In this document: one piece after another, positions 6,460 to 13,184 of the stretch
Numbering within the stretch: position 1 is the stretch's first letter
Layout: each line of letters opens with the position of its first letter
NCBI GenBank assembly: GCA_002306345.1
Contig: DBRQ01000002.1
Span: 1 to 21,610, forward strand
DNA from: Candidatus Pacebacteria bacterium UBA1364
GTDB taxonomy: Bacteria; Patescibacteriota; Microgenomatia; UBA1400; PJMF01
Reading direction: 5' to 3'
DNA: 21,610 nucleotides
The notes under the pieces: model-generated
What the model was told of the DNA's origin: nothing
Seen by the model: the letters and a program-made list of their open reading frames with translations, nothing else
The model's database searches: none
Made by a program: the position numbers and the translations under genes

Positions 6460-7065
6460 TTATCTATTGTAATATTCAACGATTAATTGTTCATCAATTT
6501 TTTCAGTGATATCATCTCTAACTGGCAATTTACTAACATGAGCGGCGCCATTTTTTGCCTCTAGCCAAGCTGGCAAAACTACTTCTTGCTTCATGGCTTC
6601 TGCCACTATTGGTACTTTAGCAGTTTTCGCCTTCATAGTGATCACATCACCAACTTTAACTTGGTAAGAAGGAATATTCATTTTTTTACCGTTAACAACA
6701 AAATGATTGTGATTTACTAATTGTCTAGCTGCAGCTCTCGTAGGAGCCCAACCTAAGCGGTAAACCACATTATCCAGTCTTCTTTCCAAAAAACTGAGCA
6801 TTGCTGTACCAGTAGCAGCTGGATTTTTGCTAGCTTTTTCATAAGTAGCGCGCAGTTGCTTTTCCAATACCCCATAAATATATTTTAGTTTTTGCTTTTC
6901 CTTGAGTTGCACTCCGTAGTTAGAAAGCTTACGACGGTTCTTGGCTCCGTGTTGACCTGGCTTAATAGCTAATCTACGAGCAGTTTTTAAAGCATTAGTT
7001 TTAAGACCTAAATCTTCGCCAATTTGCCTCTGTAATCTTTGTTTTGGGCCAATATATCTTGCCAT
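6460..7065 (-). CDS. rpsD: 30S ribosomal protein S4, zinc-free type
   Basis: S4 nucleates 16S 5'-domain assembly. The 201-residue protein starts MARYIGPKQRLQRQIGEDLG and lacks the N-terminal cysteine cluster of zinc-binding S4. The RNA-binding S4 domain is at about residues 93-140 (FLERRLDNVVYRLGWAPTRA then VNGKKMNIPSYQVKVGD). Start ATG is two bases from the rpsK stop. Position between rpsK and rpoA is the normal alpha-operon order. Confidence 0.98.
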   Translation of the reverse strand: MARYIGPKQRLQRQIGEDLGLKTNALKTARRLAIKPGQHGAKNRRKLSNYGVQLKEKQKLKYIYGVLEKQLRATYEKASKNPAATGTAMLSFLERRLDNVVYRLGWAPTRAAARQLVNHNHFVVNGKKMNIPSYQVKVGDVITMKAKTAKVPIVAEAMKQEVVLPAWLEAKNGAAHVSKLPVRDDITEKIDEQLIVEYYNR

Positions 7066-7066
7066 A

Positions 7067-7456
7067 TTAATGTCTAGCCTTTCTTGGTCTAGTACCGTTA
7101 TGAGGCACTGGAGTCAGGTCAGCAATCATAGAAATTCTAATTCCTTGAGCACGTAAAACCCTTAAGGCGACATCTCTACCTGGACCTGGTCCTTTGATAA
7201 AAACATCCATTTTATTCATGCCATAATTTTTAGCTTTAGCAATTGCATTCTCTAAAGCTACAGTAGCGGCATAAGGAGTAGATTTGCGAGACCCAGAAAA
7301 ACCAGCCTCGCCAGTACTCGACCAGCATAACACTGCCCCCTGATCATCAGTGACACTAACTAGGGTATTGTTAAAAGTTGCCCTAACGTACAATCTACCA
7401 GAGGCCACAACGCGGCTTTGTTTCTTTTTTTGAGTTTTTTTAATTTGTTTAACCAT
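7067..7456 (-). CDS. rpsK: 30S ribosomal protein S11
   Basis: S11 forms part of the platform beside the mRNA exit. The 129-residue sequence shows ATFNNTLVSVTDDQGAVL, SSTGEAGFSGSRKSTPYAA and IKGPGPGRDVALRVL, closing with LTPVPHNGTRPRKARH. Length is standard. The usual NGCRPPK end is NGTRPRK here, a small change. It lies 15 bases after rpsM. Confidence 0.98.
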   Translation of the reverse strand: MVKQIKKTQKKKQSRVVASGRLYVRATFNNTLVSVTDDQGAVLCWSSTGEAGFSGSRKSTPYAATVALENAIAKAKNYGMNKMDVFIKGPGPGRDVALRVLRAQGIRISMIADLTPVPHNGTRPRKARH

Positions 7457-7471
7457 AAATCACTAATTTAA

Positions 7472-7876
7472 TTACTTAGTACTTTTTGTTGTTTCAATTT
7501 TAGCCGCAGCTTCCTTACTGAGAGCACCAATGGTTCTCTTAGCACCTCTTTTGGTACGAGCATTGGATCTGGTACGTTGCCCTCTAGTTGGCAAACCAGC
7601 CATGTGCCGTAAACCACGATAAGCATGAATTCTTTTGAGACGAGAAATATTGTCATTAATCTCACGACGCAAATCACCTTCAATCATAATTTGATCCAAA
7701 ACGGCTTGAATTTTGTTAATTTCCTCAGAACTTAACTCGTGAGCTCTTTTATCGGGATTAATTTTAGTTTTTTTGATTATATCATTGGCTATTTTTGGGC
7801 CAACACCAAAGATATAGCGCAGTGCATAGGGCACTTTCTTATTATCTGGTAAATCTTGACCTGCAATACGTGGCAT
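7472..7876 (-). CDS. rpsM: 30S ribosomal protein S13
   Basis: S13 sits in the 30S head and contacts 5S-side bridges and P-site tRNA. The 134-residue protein begins MPRIAGQDLPDNKKVPYALR and continues with IFGVGPKIANDII and RGLRHMAGLPTRGQRTRSNA, the family signature. The C-terminus is about ten residues longer than common forms and is Ala/Lys/Thr-rich. The start lies three bases after rpmJ. Confidence 0.98.
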   Translation of the reverse strand: MPRIAGQDLPDNKKVPYALRYIFGVGPKIANDIIKKTKINPDKRAHELSSEEINKIQAVLDQIMIEGDLRREINDNISRLKRIHAYRGLRHMAGLPTRGQRTRSNARTKRGAKRTIGALSKEAAAKIETTKSTK

Positions 7877-7879
7877 ATA

Positions 7880-7993
7880 TTATCCTTGTCGTTGCTTGTG
7901 CTTAGGGTTACTACAAATAACGTACAACCTGCCCTTACGTTTGACAAACTTGCAATTGATGCACATTTTCTTTAATGATGCTTTAACTTTCAT
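7880..7993 (-). CDS. rpmJ: 50S ribosomal protein L36, zinc type
   Basis: A 37-residue gene, MKVKASLKKMCINCKFVKRK at the start. It is the zinc-binding form of L36: Cys11, Cys14, Cys27 and His32 are all present (CINC and CSNPKH). L36 fills a small pocket of 23S rRNA late in assembly. The gene stops three bases before rpsM and is preceded by a promoter-like region. Retention of the zinc site contrasts with S14 and S4 here, which lack theirs. Confidence 0.97.
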   Translation of the reverse strand: MKVKASLKKMCINCKFVKRKGRLYVICSNPKHKQRQG

Positions 7994-8014
7994 AATAATA
8001 ACAATAAGCTTTGC

Positions 8015-8043
8015 AATATACCCTATAAAAGCGACTTTTTAAA
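8015..8043 (-). promoter_or_regulatory. Predicted internal promoter before rpmJ
   Basis: On the minus strand TTTAAA (8043-8038), 17 bases and TATATT (8020-8015) would start transcription about 15 bases before the rpmJ ATG. An overlapping alternative, TTGCCT (8050-8045), 17 bases, TATAGG (8027-8022), is almost as good. Either would give the alpha part of the cluster its own promoter. Confidence 0.45.
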
Positions 8044-8059
8044 GAGGCAATTGCGTTTA

Positions 8060-8082
8060 AAACCCAATCTACGAGTGGATTT
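8060..8082 (-). terminator. Weak attenuator-like hairpin after infA
   Basis: On the minus strand AAATCCA, a 9-base loop and TGGGTTT pair over seven positions with one G-U pair, and TTTT closes the stem. It lies a few bases after the infA stop and just ahead of the rpmJ promoter, so it may only partly end the infA transcript. Confidence 0.35.
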
Positions 8083-8093
8083 AATTTTTTGTT

Positions 8094-8417
8094 TTATACT
8101 TTTTCTTTACTGCTTCTATAAGTTATTTTGCACTTGCCTAAATCATATTTCGAAACGTAACCCTTCACGTAGTCACCAGGCATGACACGAATGCGATAAA
8201 GACGCATCTTGCCTGCTAAAGTCCCTAAAAGCATTCGACCAAGCATCTGTGGCACCGTTGTTTCAGTCACTTTAATGCGAAACATGGTATTTGGCAAACA
8301 GTCCAAAACTTCACCCACAACTTCAAAGCGATCAGTCTGACTATCTGCACTATGCAAGGTAAAATCGACTTGTCGCTTGACCTTCGAACTTCTCTTGTGA
8401 TCTTGTACTTTACCCAT
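8094..8417 (-). CDS. infA: Translation initiation factor IF-1, enlarged form
   Basis: IF-1 occupies the ribosomal A site during initiation and is normally a 72-residue OB-fold. The core is clear: GEVLDCLPNTMFRIKV, AGKMRLYRIRVMPGD and YDLGKCKITYRSS. The protein is 107 residues. It has about 24 extra basic residues at the N-terminus, about 7 extra residues in the loop before AGKMR (TTVPQMLGRMLLGT against the usual shorter loop), and 4 at the C-terminus. No Met, GTG or TTG codon offers a shorter sensible start, so the extension appears real. A strong extended -10 promoter lies directly upstream. Confidence 0.95.
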   Translation of the reverse strand: MGKVQDHKRSSKVKRQVDFTLHSADSQTDRFEVVGEVLDCLPNTMFRIKVTETTVPQMLGRMLLGTLAGKMRLYRIRVMPGDYVKGYVSKYDLGKCKITYRSSKEKV

Positions 8418-8445
8418 ATGATTATTTTTCCAAAGTAACCATAGT

Positions 8446-8454
8446 ATTATACCA
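8446..8454 (-). promoter_or_regulatory. Extended -10 promoter of infA
   Basis: TGGTATAAT on the minus strand (8454-8446) is a perfect -10 with the upstream TGn extension, about 29 bases before the infA start. The -35 region at the proper spacing (GGTGAT or TGGTGA) is weak, as extended -10 promoters allow. A second TATAAT (8511-8506) further up may be an additional promoter. Confidence 0.6.
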
Positions 8455-8475
8455 GATTTAGAGAAAAAATCACCA

Positions 8476-8504
8476 TGACAAGATGTAATTTAAGCAAATT
8501 GTCA
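8476..8504. repeat. Inverted repeat upstream of the infA promoter
   Basis: TGACAA (8476-8481) and TTGTCA (8499-8504) are perfect 6-base arms 17 bases apart, located between the two -10 boxes before infA. It might be a binding site or chance; one arm includes a TTGACA on the minus strand that has no -10 at a useful distance. Confidence 0.35.
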
Positions 8505-8522
8505 AATTATAATCAAATAGAT

Positions 8523-8547
8523 TTCCGCGTCAGCTTGCTGCGGGGAA
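8523..8547. terminator. Imperfect hairpin after adk
   Basis: TTCC and GGAA enclose an inner CAG-CTTG-CTG stem with mismatches between, just after the adk stop. GC content is locally high. The T-rich side follows it on the plus strand, not on the minus strand where adk needs it, so a role as adk terminator is weak. Confidence 0.3.
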
Positions 8548-8553
8548 GTTTAT

Positions 8554-9117
8554 TTATTTTTTCTTTAAAGAAATAGTTTCAATTTTATCTACAATTTGCC
8601 TAAAAACCTCTTCAATACTTTGTTCTCCGTCTACCACCGCTAAATGTTTACGCTCAGCATAGTAATCAAGCACTTTGGAAGTTTTCTCATGAAAAAGGTC
8701 AATTCTCTTACGAATGGCTTGTAGTGTTTCATCCTCGCGATCACTAATTCGACCAGAAATTCTCCATAAAGCCTCTTTATCTGATACATCAATTAAAATA
8801 GTGATTTCTTCGCCTTTAGTAAATTTTGCAAAAGCTTCGGCTTGAGGTACTGTGCGTGGAAAACCGTCTAAAATAAAACCATTTTTATACTCCGGTTTTT
8901 GTAAATATTCCATGACAATATCAACAGTTTTGTCGTCCGGAATTAAATAACCAGCATTTAAAGTTTCCTTTAAAAAACGTCCCAGTGGAGTTTTTTCTTT
9001 AGCCATTTCGCGAAAAATATGACCAGAAGAAAGATAAGGAATGTTATATTTTTCTGATAAAAGATTACCCTGAGTGGATTTACCAGCTCCCTGAATCCCC
9101 ACTAAAACTAATTGCAT
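8554..9117 (-). CDS. adk: Adenylate kinase, short LID-less type
   Basis: Adenylate kinase converts ATP and AMP to two ADP in the cytoplasm. From the chosen ATG the protein has 187 residues with P-loop GIQGAGKS (7-14), GFILDGFPRTVPQAEAF, and the arginines in WRISGR and IRKR. The LID domain is cut to a few residues (GRISDREDE), as in short-type kinases, so no zinc-type LID exists. The AMP-site motif usually STGD reads SSGH, an unusual change. The start at 9117 is preferred because AAAGG lies four bases before it; an upstream ATG at 9162 would overlap secY and add 15 foreign residues. A UMP/CMP kinase activity cannot be ruled out, but position after secY supports adk. Confidence 0.92.
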   Translation of the reverse strand: MQLVLVGIQGAGKSTQGNLLSEKYNIPYLSSGHIFREMAKEKTPLGRFLKETLNAGYLIPDDKTVDIVMEYLQKPEYKNGFILDGFPRTVPQAEAFAKFTKGEEITILIDVSDKEALWRISGRISDREDETLQAIRKRIDLFHEKTSKVLDYYAERKHLAVVDGEQSIEEVFRQIVDKIETISLKKK

Positions 9118-9121
9118 ATTA

Positions 9122-9126
9122 CCTTT
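9122..9126 (-). promoter_or_regulatory. Ribosome binding site deciding the adk start
   Basis: AAAGG on the minus strand, four bases before the ATG at 9117. It lies after the secY stop and selects the shorter adk reading. Confidence 0.75.
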
Positions 9127-9145
9127 CTTTTTTTGATCTTTTAAA

Positions 9146-10432
9146 TTAAGAATATTTTTCATAATTTTCGCTTAAAAGTTGAGAATTAGTCTGTTTAGCA
9201 GTTTCCAAAATGACGGAAACCACGATTAAAATACTAGTGCCACCAATCGCTAATGATTGAATCCCCGTGATGATCTGAGCAATGGAGGGTAAAATTGCAA
9301 TTAAAGCCAAAAAAATGGCTCCCGCAAAAGTGATACGTGTTACTACAAATTCCAAAAACTTTTTGGTTGGGCTACCTGGTCTAATCCCAGGAATAAAAGC
9401 GCCACTTTTTTTAAGTTCATCAGAAATATCCTGAGCGTTAAAGAAAATAATGGCGGAAAAATAGCTAAAAACAAAAACTAAAACAAAATAGGTAATTAAA
9501 TAAACAGCAGATGTATTCGCAAAATAAATTGTAACTTTTTCTCCAATATTAATAAAAGTAGGGTTCTTGGTTAAAGTCAATAATTTGCCCACAAAGGATG
9601 GAATCATCATTAAAGACACGGCAAAAATAAGTGGCATTACTCCAGCCACATTCACTTTAATGGGTAAATGAGTTTGCTGTCCACCTAATTGGCGACCTCC
9701 TCTGATTCTCTTAGCATATTGGATAGGCACTTTACGTGTGGCTTCATTCATAAAAACAACTAAACTAATGACGGCTAAAAATAAAAGCACAATCATCAAA
9801 AGTGAACTTAAGTTCGTGGTATCTGCTAAAGTGTAAAGCGAAGCTATACTAGATGGCGCTTGACTGACAATTCCTGCCAATAAAATCATTGAAGTCCCAT
9901 TGCCGATGCCTTTTTCATTAATCAGTTCACCAAGCCACATCATTACTACTGACCCAGCTACCAAAGTGGTAACAACTATAATCATGTTGGATAGATTATT
10001 GCTAATAAGTAGGTTTTGCGAATTAAGCAAAGCAATCACCGAAACTGCTTGAACGATGGCTATTGGCACCGACATTAAACGCATGTATTGATTAAGTTTT
10101 GCCCGTGAAGCCTCGCCTTCTTTTTGCATTTCTTTAATTTTTGGCACGATCATACCAAGTAATTGCATGATAATTGAGGCGGTAATATATGGGTTAATAC
10201 CCACAGCCGCAATAGAAAGTCTAGATAAAGTTCCTCCAGAAAAAATGTTTAAAAAATTTAAAAATTGATTAGAAGCAAATAAAAATTTAAGTTGTGATAA
10301 ATCCACGGCTGGTACGGGAATATGTACCAACACTCTAGTTAAAGCAAAAATTGCTAGCGTAAATAAGAGCTTACTTTTAAGCTTGGGATTGGCCAATATA
10401 GCTCGAATTTTATCTAAAATTTTTTCTAGCAC
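9146..10432 (-). CDS. secY: Protein translocase channel subunit SecY
   Basis: SecY forms the ten-helix protein-conducting channel of the cytoplasmic membrane with SecE and SecG. The 428-residue sequence has the family start LLFTLAIFALTRVLVHIPVP, the plug and helix 2 region GGTLSRLSIAAVGINPYITAS, the cytoplasmic loop RKVPIQYAKRIRGGR and SGAFIPGIRPG before helix 9. Length and order are normal. The start codon is GTG and is itself part of an AAAGGTG string, leaving no spacer to a ribosome site; an in-frame TAG upstream excludes an earlier start. It follows rplO by 57 bases. Confidence 0.97.
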   Translation of the reverse strand: MLEKILDKIRAILANPKLKSKLLFTLAIFALTRVLVHIPVPAVDLSQLKFLFASNQFLNFLNIFSGGTLSRLSIAAVGINPYITASIIMQLLGMIVPKIKEMQKEGEASRAKLNQYMRLMSVPIAIVQAVSVIALLNSQNLLISNNLSNMIIVVTTLVAGSVVMMWLGELINEKGIGNGTSMILLAGIVSQAPSSIASLYTLADTTNLSSLLMIVLLFLAVISLVVFMNEATRKVPIQYAKRIRGGRQLGGQQTHLPIKVNVAGVMPLIFAVSLMMIPSFVGKLLTLTKNPTFINIGEKVTIYFANTSAVYLITYFVLVFVFSYFSAIIFFNAQDISDELKKSGAFIPGIRPGSPTKKFLEFVVTRITFAGAIFLALIAILPSIAQIITGIQSLAIGGTSILIVVSVILETAKQTNSQLLSENYEKYS

Positions 10433-10489
10433 CTTTGTATTAAAAGACTAGTTATTTTAAGCTAAAGATAGCCAAAAAAGCAAGCTGAC

Positions 10490-10930
10490 TTAATCTTTAA
10501 TACTGCCAAAAAGAGCCTCAATTTCTTTTTTAGCGGTGGCGGAAACAGTTATCCCTTTTAGATGCACTTTTTTATTTAACTTGCCTTTAGCAATCACTTT
10601 AGCTTTTTTAAATCTTTTATCAATAATTCTGTTCAATTTAAGAGAATCTAAAGTGATATCGGTCAACTCAATTTTATTAAGATCATCAAAAGTTAACTCA
10701 GCAACTTGATGCAAGCTATTGAAACGACCTTTGCCTCGCCACATTGGAATTCTTTTTGACAGAGGCAAGGCACCACCTTCAAACCAAAGAGGCACTTTAG
10801 AACCAGTGCGGGCTTTTTGGCCTTTTTGGCCGCGAGAAGAAGTGTGTCCACCCTTACCAGAACCATAACCTCTTCCTAAACGTTTGCTGCCCCTTTTGCT
10901 AATTTTTTGAAGTGAACTTAAAATTGACAT
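10490..10930 (-). CDS. rplO: 50S ribosomal protein L15
   Basis: L15 is a late-assembly large-subunit protein. The N-terminal Gly/Arg/Lys-rich segment is typical: KRLGRGYGSGKGGHTSSRGQ, KGQKAR, FEGGALPLSKRIPMWRGKGR. The globular part with KVIAKGKLNKKVHLKGI and VSATAKKEIEAL follows, for 146 residues, the usual size. It comes directly after rpsE with nine bases between; the rpmD gene that normally stands there is absent. Confidence 0.98.
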   Translation of the reverse strand: MSILSSLQKISKRGSKRLGRGYGSGKGGHTSSRGQKGQKARTGSKVPLWFEGGALPLSKRIPMWRGKGRFNSLHQVAELTFDDLNKIELTDITLDSLKLNRIIDKRFKKAKVIAKGKLNKKVHLKGITVSATAKKEIEALFGSIKD

Positions 10931-10939
10931 GATAAATCC

Positions 10940-11608
10940 TTAATTTGTCTTATTCGCCAGCGGCTTTTTTCCTGGAACCTTTATGGTTGCGGGTTTTTTA
11001 ACGGTTAAAACAGGTTTTTGTTTAATCTCTTTTTTAACGTCTTTAGCTTCAGCTGTATTGCTAGCTTTTTTTTGCAATTCTTCCATCTTTTTTTTCTCTT
11101 CTTCTTCAATATCAGCAATGGAACGTAGTTTAATACCTTTAATAGCTACAATTTTAGCAATTTGTTTTAAGGCTTCAAAAGTGGCGTAAACCGAAGAAGC
11201 TTGGTTATCACTTCCCATAACTTTTCCACTAATATCCCTTACGCCGGCTGCCTCTACCACAGCTCTAACTGATCCACCAGCAATAACACCAGTCCCTTTA
11301 GTAGACGGCTTCAGCATCACCTTCCCAGCTCCTTTTTTAACAGTTATAGCAAAAGGAATAGTAGTGCCATCAAGTGGCACATTAATCATTTTTTTCTTAG
11401 CTTTTTTAACCGATTTTTTGATGGCAGCTAAAACATCACCTGCCTTACCAAGGCCAACACCTACCTTACCTTTTTTATCACCAACCACCATTAATACTGA
11501 AAAACCAACCTTATTGCCACCTTTGGTTTTTTTGGATACTCTAGAAATTTGAATGACTTTTTCTTCAAACTCTTTAACTTCTGGTTTGTCAAAATTATCT
11601 CTTGCCAT
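10940..11608 (-). CDS. rpsE: 30S ribosomal protein S5 with basic C-terminal extension
   Basis: S5 helps keep decoding accurate and unwinds mRNA at the entry site. The core (about residues 12-170) shows EEKVIQISRVSKKTKGG, SVLMVVGDKKGKVGVGLGKA and the domain 2 stretch GTGVIAGGSVRAVVEAAGV. After about residue 170 a coiled, charged tail of Glu/Lys then Lys/Pro brings the total to 222, about 50 more than the common form. rplR stops two bases upstream of its ATG neighbour and rplO follows. Confidence 0.98.
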   Translation of the reverse strand: MARDNFDKPEVKEFEEKVIQISRVSKKTKGGNKVGFSVLMVVGDKKGKVGVGLGKAGDVLAAIKKSVKKAKKKMINVPLDGTTIPFAITVKKGAGKVMLKPSTKGTGVIAGGSVRAVVEAAGVRDISGKVMGSDNQASSVYATFEALKQIAKIVAIKGIKLRSIADIEEEEKKKMEELQKKASNTAEAKDVKKEIKQKPVLTVKKPATIKVPGKKPLANKTN

Positions 11609-11610
11609 AT

Positions 11611-11970
11611 TTATAATCGAATTCCACCTTCACGCAGAGTCTCTGCAACTGCTTTGACTCTACCGTGATATTTATAATAAGAACGATCAAAAACTAAATT
11701 TTTAATCTTCTTTTTGTTTAAAACTTCCAGCAAAGCTTTACTCACAATGACAGCTTTTTCCGTTTTAGTGCCTTTGATTTTGGCTGTCCCAATTAAGTCA
11801 CTTGCACTGGCCAAGGTTTTACCGAGTGTATCATCAATTACTTGCAAAGAAATATGCTTGTTAGAACGAAAAACCGTTAAACGGGGACGCACAGAAGTAC
11901 CAATGATTTTAGCTCTGATACGCTTTTGTCTTTTAAGTCGATTTTTTCTAAGTAATTTAATGTCTGCCAT
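11611..11970 (-). CDS. rplR: 50S ribosomal protein L18
   Basis: L18 binds 5S rRNA in the central protuberance. The 119-residue protein reads MADIKLLRKNRLKRQKRIRA, then RPRLTVFRSNKHISLQVIDD, and ends AETLREGGIRL (usual AREAGLEF-type end changed). The ATG at 11970 is chosen because GGGA lies upstream and the protein then starts like other L18s; a TTG at 11985 would add five residues and is less likely. Confidence 0.95.
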   Translation of the reverse strand: MADIKLLRKNRLKRQKRIRAKIIGTSVRPRLTVFRSNKHISLQVIDDTLGKTLASASDLIGTAKIKGTKTEKAVIVSKALLEVLNKKKIKNLVFDRSYYKYHGRVKAVAETLREGGIRL

Positions 11971-11996
11971 CTTATTTTTTCCCAAATTATTTACAA

Positions 11997-12536
11997 CTAT
12001 TTAGAAGCGGTTTTACCTGGCTTCTTTTTGACTACTTCATCGATATAACGAATGCCTTTTCCTAAATAAGGTTCTGGGGGGCGAAGACTTCTAATGTCAG
12101 CAGCTACTTGACCAACCAACTGCTTGTCAATCCCCTCGACGTGAATGGTATCATTACCTTCAACTTTAAAAGTTACTCCCTCAACTGGTTGCACTTCAGT
12201 CAAATGAGAAAAACCCAAAGTCATTGATAAACCAGTTCCCTTGGCGCTAACTCTATAACCAGTGCCCACCAATTTGAGAGTTTTTTTATAAGCATTGGTG
12301 ACACCTTCAATGTTATTAGCGATTAGACTCCTCATTAAACCGTGGTTAGCTTTGGTTTGTTTTTCATCATTATTGCGAGACAGCGATATTTCATTGCCTT
12401 CAATTTTAACTTTAATATTAGGCAAGAGGGATAGTTTGAGTTCACCTTTTGGACCTTTAGTAATCAATTGATTATCAGCGACCGACACGGTAACCTGATT
12501 TGGGATAATAATGATTTTTTTACCAATTTTTGACAT
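11997..12536 (-). CDS. rplF: 50S ribosomal protein L6
   Basis: L6 stabilises the base of the stalk and factor-binding site. The 179 residues show the start MSKIGKKIIIIPNQVTVSVA, the first-domain end RSLIANNIEGVTNAYKKTLK, and the C-terminal signature RPPEPYLGKGIRYIDEVVKKKPGK slightly shortened. Length is normal. It lies between rpsH and rplR as in the spc cluster. Confidence 0.98.
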   Translation of the reverse strand: MSKIGKKIIIIPNQVTVSVADNQLITKGPKGELKLSLLPNIKVKIEGNEISLSRNNDEKQTKANHGLMRSLIANNIEGVTNAYKKTLKLVGTGYRVSAKGTGLSMTLGFSHLTEVQPVEGVTFKVEGNDTIHVEGIDKQLVGQVAADIRSLRPPEPYLGKGIRYIDEVVKKKPGKTASK

Positions 12537-12551
12537 ATTATTTAGGAACTT

Positions 12552-12941
12552 TTACCAAATTTGGCACAGAACCTCTCCACCAACATTATTTTTACGAGCA
12601 GTCTTACCATCCATAATACCCTTGTTAGTTGACAAAATAGTGAGACCATAACCGTTAAGCGTATTTGGAATGGTGCTGGCACTTTTATAAATACGGCAAC
12701 CTGGTTTCGAAACTCTTTTTACTCCATTAATCACAGATGTTTTACCTATGTATTTGAGAGTAATTTTAATTTGTTTAAAACCACCAGAATCCACAAGCTC
12801 ATAGGCCTCAATGTAGTTGAAATCTTTTAAAATCTTGGCCACAGCCTCTTTCATTTTGGAATGAGGCACCAAAAGATCTTTGCGGCCTGCCATGACGCTG
12901 TTTTTAATTCTGATAATCATGTCTGCAATAGGATCGGTCAT
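12552..12941 (-). CDS. rpsH: 30S ribosomal protein S8
   Basis: S8 organises the central domain of 16S rRNA and in model bacteria represses the spc operon. The 129-residue sequence has DPIADMIIRIKNSVMAG and VPHSKMKEAVAKIL at the start. The C-terminal RNA-binding signature is STNKGIMDGKTARKNNVGGE and ends in VLCQIW. The Cys near the end replaces the common AYVW ending only slightly. Confidence 0.98.
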   Translation of the reverse strand: MTDPIADMIIRIKNSVMAGRKDLLVPHSKMKEAVAKILKDFNYIEAYELVDSGGFKQIKITLKYIGKTSVINGVKRVSKPGCRIYKSASTIPNTLNGYGLTILSTNKGIMDGKTARKNNVGGEVLCQIW

Positions 12942-12953
12942 AATATTCTTGTT

Positions 12954-13184
12954 TTATTTGCTGGCTTTTACGACACCAGGCAATTCACCCTTAGCTGCTA
13001 ATTCTCTAAAAGTCAAACGACTTAAACCAAAAAACCGCATATAGCCTCTTGGACGGCCAGTAATTCTACAACGATTAACGACTCTAGTCGAGACTTTGTT
13101 GACTTTTTTAACTCCAGACTTCAACAAAATTTCTCGCTTAGCCATCATGCGTTTTGATTGAGCAATTTTTGATTTTTTAGCCAT
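12954..13184 (-). CDS. rpsN: 30S ribosomal protein S14, short form with zinc site lost
   Basis: S14 completes the 30S head. The family signature is clear: GRPRGYMRFFGLSRLTFREL and then KGELPGV and KASK. At 76 residues it lies between the 61-residue zinc type and the roughly 90-100-residue zinc-free type. Of the four zinc cysteine positions only Cys39 remains; the others are Thr42, Ser55 and Thr58, so zinc cannot be bound in the usual way. Residues about 14-34 are an insertion relative to the zinc form. Its start overlaps the rplE end by eight bases. Confidence 0.97.
   Translation of the reverse strand: MAKKSKIAQSKRMMAKREILLKSGVKKVNKVSTRVVNRCRITGRPRGYMRFFGLSRLTFRELAAKGELPGVVKASK

Noticed and set aside
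7468..7683. Minus-strand frame overlapping rpsM
   Set aside because: It is an alternative-frame shadow of the clear S13 gene, without family resemblance.
9118..9162. Longer adk start adding 15 residues
   Set aside because: It overlaps secY, lacks a ribosome site, and the added residues are not part of the kinase fold; AAAGG supports 9117.
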